From the NCBI GenBank assembly GCA_025356475.1, contig JANXSX010000157.1, positions 1-47,872 of the forward strand: a stretch of DNA of 47,872 nucleotides, in the 5' to 3' direction. The DNA is from Isosphaeraceae bacterium (lineage in GTDB: Bacteria > Planctomycetota > Planctomycetia > Isosphaerales > Isosphaeraceae). Positions 34,402 through 40,982 of the stretch are shown piece by piece. The number at the start of each line of letters is the position of its first letter. The stretch's first letter is position 1. A program made the translations under genes and the position numbers. The notes beneath the pieces were generated by a model. The model worked only from the letters and a program-made list of their open reading frames with translations, was not told the DNA's origin and made no database searches.

Positions 34402-34770
34402 GACCGGGTAGCTCAGTCGGTAGAGCAACGGACTTCAATCGGAGTGTCGAAATAGGAGCCTCTCGCGGGTAGAAACCGAACCGCGAAGAGTGAATGTCGC
34501 AGTTTGCTGGAACACCCTGAGAACCTCAACCACCACAACGCGGCTGGCAACGGCGATCGTGACGGTTTGAAAAGGTTGAGGATTGGGCAATCAGCAGGCA
34601 AGGACCCGTCGGATCGATGGGCCCAGCCTCAGAGACTAAACGCGACACGCCTGCGATGGCGATGAGATAGTCCAGACTTGCAACGCTGGTCGGTCGAGGA
34701 CTCAGCGGTCGGTGAAAGCCGATGCGGTACGTTAATCCGTTGGTCCTGGGTTCGAGTCCCAGCCCGGTCA
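34402..34770 (+). tRNA. tRNA-Lys(UUU) gene interrupted by a group I intron
   Basis: Exons 34402-34435 and 34732-34770 join to a perfect cloverleaf. The 7-bp acceptor stem is GACCGGG/CCCGGTC. The D arm is GCTC/GAGC, the anticodon stem ACGGA/TCCGT with loop CTTTTAA, giving anticodon UUU (positions 34-36). The variable region is TGGTC, the T arm CTGGG/CCCAG with loop TTCGAGT, and A73 ends it; CCA is not encoded. The intron lies between U34 and U35, inside the anticodon. Without the intron the T-arm-containing part alone would look like a broken tRNA. A terminator follows at 34788. Confidence 0.95.
34436..34731 (+). ncRNA. Group I self-splicing intron (IC3-like) in tRNA-Lys(UUU)
   Basis: This 296-nt intron has the full core traced by hand. 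P1: exon bases 34432-34435 pair with 34442-34445, giving the U-G wobble at the 5' splice site. P2: CTCTCGCGG with CCGCGAAGAG. P3: 34495-34500 with 34642-34647 (TGTCGC/GCGACA). P4: 34505-34509 with 34592-34596. P5: CCC 34515-34517 with GGG 34585-34587, then an 8-bp extension 34524-34531/34574-34581. P6: 34597-34599 with 34626-34628. P7: 34634-34638 with 34668-34672 (GACTA/TAGTC) inside the R and S elements CAGAGACTA and GATAGTCC. P8: CGCC/GGCG. P9: 34684-34688/34703-34707, then a GAAA-capped hairpin (34708-34723). The last base is G (34731). No open reading frame is inside. Confidence 0.94.
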
Positions 34771-34787
34771 CTCAACTCTCCCAAAAA

Positions 34788-34837
34788 ATCCCAGGACCAG
34801 ACTCACTCGTGGGTTTGACTCCTGGGATCTTTGTTTT
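34788..34837 (+). terminator. Rho-independent terminator after tRNA-Lys
   Basis: A perfect 9-bp stem (ATCCCAGGA at 34788-34796, TCCTGGGAT at 34820-34828) is followed by CTTTGTTTT and lies 18 bases after the tRNA 3' end. Confidence 0.88.
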
Positions 34838-34912
34838 GGTTCGAATGCCTTGTATACCTGAGCTGATGAAGTCCACTGAGTTCGCTCTCATTCATCTCAA
34901 GAGGTTGTCCCC

Positions 34913-36046
34913 ATGCTCCACCTCATCCGTTGGTCTCTTCTGTTGCTGCCAACACTCCTGGTAGGGGTAGCTCTCGGCCAGAACGGTCCCAGTAATCCGT
35001 TCGAACTGTATGACAAGGATAAGAATGGAAAGCTGAGCCGAGACGAGATGCCCGAGAAGGATCGGGACCTTTTCGACCAGATCGACACCGATAAGGATGG
35101 CGAGGTCACCAAGGAGGAAGCCATGGCGTTCATTCGCAAGGCGCAAGAGGTTAATCGCTTGCCGACCGGTTTCCCAATCCCCAACTCCGTCACGATCGAA
35201 CGCGAAATCCCCTACGCGGCCACGACGAATCCCAAGCAAACGGTCGATCTGCTCCTTCCCAAGAAGCCCAAGGGTGATAAACCGCTCCCCGTCGTCGCCT
35301 TCATTCATGGGGGTGCGTGGCAAGGAGGCGACAAGACGATGGGTCTGCCAATCCTCTCGGGCCTCGTCAGCAGCGGCGATTATGCCGGGGTCGCGATCGG
35401 CTACCGACTGAGCGGCGAGGCGAAATGGCCAGCTCAGATCTTTGATGTGAAGGCTGCGATCCGGTGGATCAAGGGGAACGCCAAGAAGTATAACCTCGAC
35501 CCGGAACGGATCTGTGTGATGGGAGGATCTGCGGGAGGCCACCTCGTCGCCATGCTGGGGACAACTGCGGGCGTTGCTGAGCTTGAGGGCGATCTCGGCG
35601 AGTTCAAGGGCATGAATACACGCGTCCGTTGTGTTGTCGACGAGTTTGGACCTACCGAACTGCTCGCGATGGGCGAATTCCCCAGCAGAATCAATCACAA
35701 CGGGCCTGACTCGCCCGAGTCCCGGCTCCTGGGCGGACCGATCCAAACCCTCAAGGTCCAAGCCAAAGCCGCATCACCGATGACATACATCACGAAAGAG
35801 GCTCCCCCATTCTTGATCATCCATGGAAGTGCCGATCCGATTGTTCCTTACGATCAGTCGGTCCGGTTCCATAAGGGACTCAAGAACGCAGGGGTCGAAG
35901 TCTATTTCATCAGGGTCGAGGGAGGTGAGCACGGCGGATTCCACAACCCCGAGCTAGCTAAACAAACTCGCCTCTTCATCGACAAGATCCTGCTGGGCAA
36001 GGCCGTCACCATCAACGAGTCGGCCGTGTCGAGCAAGGCTCAGTAA
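34913..36046 (+). CDS. Exported alpha/beta hydrolase (acetylesterase-like) with N-terminal EF-hand pair
   Basis: This 377-residue protein has a signal peptide (MLHLIRWSLLLLPTLLVGVALG). Two EF-hand calcium loops follow (residues about 34-45, DKDKNGKLSRDE, and 58-69, DTDKDGEVTKEE). The esterase domain shows oxyanion HGGAWQGGD (132-140), nucleophile GGSAGGH (Ser206), acid in HGSADPIVPYD (Asp309) and His in GGEHGGFH (His340 or 344). That is a complete alpha/beta-hydrolase fold-3/BD-FAE-type catalytic triad. It may deacetylate or de-esterify polysaccharides outside the cytoplasm, with calcium binding at the N-terminus for stability or anchoring. It follows the tRNA-Lys terminator and has its own promoter region. 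Confidence 0.9.
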   Translation: MLHLIRWSLLLLPTLLVGVALGQNGPSNPFELYDKDKNGKLSRDEMPEKDRDLFDQIDTDKDGEVTKEEAMAFIRKAQEVNRLPTGFPIPNSVTIEREIPYAATTNPKQTVDLLLPKKPKGDKPLPVVAFIHGGAWQGGDKTMGLPILSGLVSSGDYAGVAIGYRLSGEAKWPAQIFDVKAAIRWIKGNAKKYNLDPERICVMGGSAGGHLVAMLGTTAGVAELEGDLGEFKGMNTRVRCVVDEFGPTELLAMGEFPSRINHNGPDSPESRLLGGPIQTLKVQAKAASPMTYITKEAPPFLIIHGSADPIVPYDQSVRFHKGLKNAGVEVYFIRVEGGEHGGFHNPELAKQTRLFIDKILLGKAVTINESAVSSKAQ

Positions 36047-36102
36047 GGATTGACCGACGGTGTTGCTGAGCCGGGGGGATTGGCTTCGATTCGGCGTAAA
36101 AT

Positions 36103-37071
36103 TCAGGCAGAAGTCCGGCTCAGGTACTCCTGATGTCGCGCAGCTTTTTGTTGGTTGCGACGGTAAAGCCGATTGCCCGACCGCGCCGGCTCGACGTTAC
36201 TGACCGCAACCACAGGGACCGCGACAACGGGAATTGGCTTCGTTTCGGTAACGGCGGGAGCCGGAATCGTGACCGGCTTGGGCTTGGACTTCTCCAACGC
36301 CTTGAGGGCTCGCTCGAACGAGCGGATCGACTCGCGTTCGTAACGTCGGATCAACTTGAGACTTGCGTCTTCGAGATGGATCGAACCTTGGATATGCATC
36401 TTGCGGAGCTTGGCATTCTGCGCTTCGGATTTCAACTGCTCAACTTCAAGCTTGGCGATCTCGCCCAGGATCAACGCCATCGAAGACGCCTTCTCGTAGA
36501 ACGTGTTTTGGAGGTCGGTCCGCGCATCTCGCAAGGTCTTAGGCACCCCCAGCAGGTCGAGGGCCACGTGGTACTCGGTATCCGTCCACTTGGGGACGCC
36601 ATCGCCTGAGAAAGCGACCAATAACTGCTTCCACTGCATAATCAGCCAGTCTCGTCCTGCGGGAGTCAATCGGAGCTTGAGCAGCACGAGTGCGGGATTG
36701 CGTTTAAGGGAGTCGCCCAACTTGTAGGCTTCGATCAAGCGGTGCGTATCCCAATCCGCACTCATCGCGAGTTCAGCAATCTCGGCTCTTCGTTCCGACT
36801 CACTCGTGTGGCAAAGCTCGATCCGTAGCGATGCGGCAACCGCGAGGTTGACCTGAAACACCTCGACACAGGTCTCCGGCTTGAGAGCCTCGCTCCAGGT
36901 CTGAAATCTCGCCCTTTGTGCACTTTCCTGCGTCGGGGGCGTCACAATCGTTGCGGTCATTCCATGCTGGAGCGAGTTCTGCCGCGACGTCGCCTTGCCC
37001 TCTTCTGTTCGAGGACCGGTGCTGAGTGCAGAGTTGCGCCGATTGGCATCAATTTGCTTCTGTGACGACAT
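36103..37071 (-). CDS. Hypothetical protein of the STGPRTEEGKA family
   Basis: This protein of about 322 residues starts QIDANRRNSALSTGPRTEEGKATSRQNSLQHG (split), the N-terminal signature of a large, functionally unknown protein family that is abundant in Planctomycetes and Acidobacteria. The middle is helical and includes a coiled-coil-like stretch (ILGEIAKLEVEQLKSEAQ). The C-terminus is Pro/Val-rich (KPKPVTIPAPAVTETKP) and ends in a basic helix (RRNQQKAARHQEYL). The start is ATG 37071 with AAGGAA about eight bases upstream. The family often occurs in multiple copies per genome; a nucleic-acid or mobile-element role has been suspected but is not shown. Confidence 0.75.
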   Translation of the reverse strand: MSSQKQIDANRRNSALSTGPRTEEGKATSRQNSLQHGMTATIVTPPTQESAQRARFQTWSEALKPETCVEVFQVNLAVAASLRIELCHTSESERRAEIAELAMSADWDTHRLIEAYKLGDSLKRNPALVLLKLRLTPAGRDWLIMQWKQLLVAFSGDGVPKWTDTEYHVALDLLGVPKTLRDARTDLQNTFYEKASSMALILGEIAKLEVEQLKSEAQNAKLRKMHIQGSIHLEDASLKLIRRYERESIRSFERALKALEKSKPKPVTIPAPAVTETKPIPVVAVPVVAVSNVEPARSGNRLYRRNQQKAARHQEYLSRTSA

Positions 37072-37255
37072 GGGAGGTTCCTTCCGTGAGGGTTGTGCCA
37101 ATAAGTCCAGGAACCTCGCTGGACCGCATACGCAACCATTACGTGAAAGATATCACATTATTGACGACAAGGATTCCGTGATCAGGATATTCTTTGCGGG
37201 CCACCCAGATCACCTTCGTCGGAGCGACAATCGCACCCTTGGAAGGGGGGCTGCG

Positions 37256-37579
37256 TCATTCCGGTTGGCTTGGGCCACCGAGGAAGACGTCGCCCAACTT
37301 GTCGAACTCCCGCAAATCTTCGAGGCCCCGTCGAACGGCAGCGGCGAAGGCGGAGTCATCGATCGTATCGGGCTCGAATCGCGACGGGTCCCGGAGGTCG
37401 ACCAATCCCCGAAAGGCCAGGAGAAACGCCTCCTGCGCCACGTCGGACGCGGCATGGTCGTCGCGAAGGACCCGCCAAGCGGTCGCCCAAACCGCGCTTT
37501 CGTGCCGAGCGACCAACAGCGCGAACGACTCGCGGTCGCCATCGATGATCGACCGAACGATCTCCGCGTCCGATATCAT
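37256..37579 (-). pseudogene. ECF sigma factor with region 2 only, region 4 missing
   Basis: From the ATG at 37579, the frame encodes DAEIVRSIIDGDRESFALLVARHESAVWATAWRVLRDDHAASDVAQEAFLLAFRGLVDLRDP. This is sigma-70 region 2 (segments 2.1 to 2.4, with the DAxDVxQEAF block that binds core polymerase and the -10 element). After that the sequence diverges (EPDTIDDSAFAAAVRRGLEDLREFDKLGD) and stops at about 107 residues. Region 4, which binds the -35 element, is absent, and no continuation was found in other frames to 37102. It is either a decayed gene or a region-2-only regulator. An upstream extension to 37723 is unlikely. No anti-sigma gene is adjacent. Confidence 0.65.
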
Positions 37580-37847
37580 GGCCTTGCCCCGTGACACCTC
37601 GCGATTTTCAGCACTAATGACATAGAGACCATTGGGGGCTGGTTTGCGACCGATTTTTTGGGTCGCGTGCGAAATGGTTGAGTCAAGGACGGTTTTTGGA
37701 GGAACAGGACGCGTCGTGGTCACTCATTTCTTAAAACTAAACCTCTCGGATACTGAGGGATGATGTCTGGAGGTGGGATTTGAGGCAAGGAAAAGGATGG
37801 TATGATTACTGTTTCTCCATCCCTCAACCTCGACGCAGGGTCTCCAG

Positions 37848-40661
37848 ATGATTCCTTGGTCCGAAATCCGTCGGAACGCGGTTGAGTTCGTCACGGAATG
37901 GCGAGCGGAGAAGAGAGAGGCGGAGGCCCGAACTTTCTGGGACCAGTTCTTCAAGGTCTTCGGGTTCAATCGGAGGCGGCTGGCGAGCTTCGAAGTCCCG
38001 ATCAAGTTCCTTGATGGCAAGCGAGGGAGGATCGACCTTTACTGGAAGGGGACACTCCTCGCAGAGCACAAATCGCGAGGAGAAAACCTTGATGCCGCTT
38101 ACGTCCAAGCGACGGACTATTTCGAGGGGATTCCCGAAGAGGACCATCCGAAGCATATCGTGGTCTCAGACTTCGCCCGTTTTCGGATCTATGATCGAAG
38201 GGCTGGGGACGCCTACCACGAATTCGCCATTGAGGATTTTCCGAAGCATATTGAACGCTTTGCCTTCGTTCTGGGGCAGATCCCTCGGGAGTATGAGGAT
38301 GCGCCGCCGATCAACATCAAGGCGGCAGGGCTCATGGCGAAGCTTCACGACGCACTTAAAGCGAATCGATACGAGGGTAAGGATCTGGAGATTTTTCTTG
38401 TCAGGATTATGTTCTGCCTGTTCGCCGACTACACAGGGATTTTCGCCAGGAAGAACGACTTTCGCTATTACATCGAGACGAAGACGAAAGCCAACGGGTC
38501 CGACCTCGGGATCCATCTGAGGGAGATCTTCGAAGTACTAAATAAACCTATCCAGGAACGTCAAATTGACTTGGACCCCGACCTGGCCGTCTTCCCGCAC
38601 GTGAATGGGCACCTCTTCGAGGAGTCGATCAAGGCACCGTCATTCAAAGCCGAGACGCGAGAGATCTTACTCCAGTGCTGCGCCTTCGATTGGAGCGAGG
38701 TCTCGCCTGCTATCTTTGGAACGCTTTTTCAGCTCGCAATGAATCGCGATCTTCGCGCCAAGTTGGGCGGTCACTACACCTCGGAGAAGAACATCCTGAA
38801 GGCAATCCGGGCGCTTCTCGTCGACCCTTTGCGGGCCGACCTCGGGAAGATCGCGACGGAATCCGACCTCAATGCGATGTTAGACAAGATCGCGAAGGTC
38901 AAAGTACTCGACCCTGCCTGCGGCTGCGGTAGCTTTCTCATCATCGCGTATCGCGAGTTGAGACAGCTTGAGATCGACATCCACGCGAAGCTTGTCGCTC
39001 TCCACCGCCAGCAAGTCCTGACGGTTGATTTCACACAAGGGATCGATGTCGATTCCATGTACGGCATCGACATTGACGAACTGCCCGTCCGCATCGCGGA
39101 GACGGCCCTCTACCTTGTCGATCACCAGATGAATATGAAAGCTTCACTCCAGTTCGGGAACTATTATACTCGCCTGCCGCTGAAGAAATCGCCCCACCTG
39201 AAGAAGAGAAACGCCCTCGATTATGACTGGGCGGAACTCGTCAAACCCGAGGAATTGACCTGTATTGTCGGTAACCCGCCGTTCCTGGGGAAGAAGAAAC
39301 GGACCCCGGAACAGAACGCCGACATGCGTACCGTCTTCGGTAGCTGGAAGAATCACGGCGAGTTGGATTACGTGTCCTGCTGGTACGTGAAAGCCCTCTC
39401 GTACATTCAGGGTACCAAAGTAAGATGCGCGTTAGTCGCCACGAACTCGATCACCCAGGGGGAGCAAGTCGGCATCCTCTGGAAGACTCTCGTGTCGAGG
39501 GGGCTCAGGATTCACTTCGCCCATCGTACTTTTCGATGGACGAACGACGCCCCGAATGTGGCGAGCGTCTTTTGCGTCATCGTGGGGTTTGCCGCGTTTG
39601 AACCGACCAGTAGGTTCCTCTACGATTACCAGAATCCCGACTCCGACCCCGTCGAGGCCCGACCGACCAGGATTAATCCTTACCTCGTTGACGCGGATGA
39701 CGTCTTCGTTGAATCGCGCCGGACGTCAATCTGCAGCAGTGCCCCCACGATTCGTTTCGGGAACATGCCGAACGATGGTCAGAATCTTCTCCTGGAGGAT
39801 GATGAGAAGAAGGCACTCCTAGCCTCCGAGCCGGGGGCTGCTCTCTATATCCGTCGATTCCTTAGCGACAAGAAATTCCTCCAGAATATTCCCCGATGGT
39901 GCCTCTGGCTGGATGGGGTGGCACCTAGCAAAATCAACGCCTTGCCGGAAGTTCGTAAGCGGGTTGAGGCCGTCAAGGCATATCGAGAAGCCAGCGGCAG
40001 GGCAGAAACCAGGAGGCTCGCTGAGACTCCTTATCTCTTCGGAGAGATTCGTCAGCCGGGGAGTCGTTACATCCTCATCCCTAGGCACACATCGGAGCAT
40101 CGCCGCTGCATCCCCATCGCAATCTGCGAGCCGGTCGATATCGTAGCCGATTCGTGCGCGGCGGTGTACTCGGAGGATCTCTATGTCCTCGGCGTCCTGA
40201 TGTCGGCGATGCACATGGCGTGGGTCCGACAGGTCTGCGGGAGAATCAAGAGCGACTTCCGATACTCAAATGAGATTGTTTACAATAATTTCCCCTGGCC
40301 CAAAGCCCCGACTGAGGCGAAGCAAGCGAACGTACGGATAGCTGCTCAAAGCGTACTAGCCTCACGGCTAAAATACCCGGATGAATCGCTTGAGGATCTC
40401 TACGATCCCGTTTCCATGCCCTCTGAATTGACAGCCGCTCACAGAGTGCTAGATCGGGCTGTGGATTCTTGCTACCGGACGAGTACCTTCACGACGGAAG
40501 CGATCCGGCTTCGATATCTCTTCGAGCTGTATGAAGCCTATGCCGCCGATGGTCAAATGAGCCTGCCTCAACCGAAGAAGCGTACCCCTAAGGTACCTTC
40601 CGCTCTCTCCAAGGAACCCAAAGGTAAAGTCGGGCACCCACCGAAAAGGAGCGGAGAGTGA
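37848..40661 (+). CDS. MmeI-like single-chain restriction-modification enzyme (type IIL)
   Basis: This 937-residue protein (MmeI itself is about 919) has the full fused layout. The N-terminal nuclease has D63 in GRIDLYW and E73-x-K75 in LLAEHKS, a PD-(D/E)xK site. A helical linker follows, then a gamma-class adenine methyltransferase with motif I LDPACGCGSF (residues about 352-361) and motif IV NPPF (about 474-477). The target-recognition region follows, ending RYSNEIVYNNFPWP (about 804-818), the MmeI-family mark. One protein would recognise, cut at a distance and protect by N6-adenine methylation of one strand. It stands alone, as type IIL systems need no partner. Regions flanking it are accessory in character. 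Confidence 0.9.
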   Translation: MIPWSEIRRNAVEFVTEWRAEKREAEARTFWDQFFKVFGFNRRRLASFEVPIKFLDGKRGRIDLYWKGTLLAEHKSRGENLDAAYVQATDYFEGIPEEDHPKHIVVSDFARFRIYDRRAGDAYHEFAIEDFPKHIERFAFVLGQIPREYEDAPPINIKAAGLMAKLHDALKANRYEGKDLEIFLVRIMFCLFADYTGIFARKNDFRYYIETKTKANGSDLGIHLREIFEVLNKPIQERQIDLDPDLAVFPHVNGHLFEESIKAPSFKAETREILLQCCAFDWSEVSPAIFGTLFQLAMNRDLRAKLGGHYTSEKNILKAIRALLVDPLRADLGKIATESDLNAMLDKIAKVKVLDPACGCGSFLIIAYRELRQLEIDIHAKLVALHRQQVLTVDFTQGIDVDSMYGIDIDELPVRIAETALYLVDHQMNMKASLQFGNYYTRLPLKKSPHLKKRNALDYDWAELVKPEELTCIVGNPPFLGKKKRTPEQNADMRTVFGSWKNHGELDYVSCWYVKALSYIQGTKVRCALVATNSITQGEQVGILWKTLVSRGLRIHFAHRTFRWTNDAPNVASVFCVIVGFAAFEPTSRFLYDYQNPDSDPVEARPTRINPYLVDADDVFVESRRTSICSSAPTIRFGNMPNDGQNLLLEDDEKKALLASEPGAALYIRRFLSDKKFLQNIPRWCLWLDGVAPSKINALPEVRKRVEAVKAYREASGRAETRRLAETPYLFGEIRQPGSRYILIPRHTSEHRRCIPIAICEPVDIVADSCAAVYSEDLYVLGVLMSAMHMAWVRQVCGRIKSDFRYSNEIVYNNFPWPKAPTEAKQANVRIAAQSVLASRLKYPDESLEDLYDPVSMPSELTAAHRVLDRAVDSCYRTSTFTTEAIRLRYLFELYEAYAADGQMSLPQPKKRTPKVPSALSKEPKGKVGHPPKRSGE

Positions 40662-40982
40662 GGGATCAAGCCGTCTGGGCTGTCCCCACAAAGCTGGTCC
40701 AGTCGTTATGGGATTCGTACGACGAGTTGTCCCAATCGAGCGAATCTTGACGCTACCGACAAAAGTTCCGACTGGGTATCTCGGCCAGATGGGTAAAATG
40801 CGGAAGCTCGACCATAACCTACTGTGCTTAATGGTTTTACAGGGCTAGGATTGTGATTTTTCCATTGATTTCGATCGATGGATGTGCACAGGCGTTCAAT
40901 TTTGTCGGTGACGTCTGTCATATCGTAGGATGGGCTTCAGCTTGCCCTATGCGATAGAGTCATTGTCCAACTGCCTGGGAGA
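40662..40982. other. 321-bp intergenic stretch between the restriction enzyme and helicase genes
   Basis: No convincing gene is present. A hairpin with a TTCG loop (ccattgat / atcgatgg, one G-T pair, around 40861-40881) is visible, but no T-run follows it on the plus strand, so I do not call it a terminator. The helicase promoter should lie here. Confidence 0.5.

Noticed and set aside
34402-34435. A truncated tRNA remnant or attachment-site scar
   Set aside because: The 3' exon 296 bases on completes a perfect tRNA-Lys and the insert folds as a group I intron, so it is a split gene and not a scar.
40861-40881. Rho-independent terminator after the restriction enzyme gene
   Set aside because: The stem has a G-T pair and the T-run lies before it on the plus strand, not after; it is also about 200 bases past the stop.
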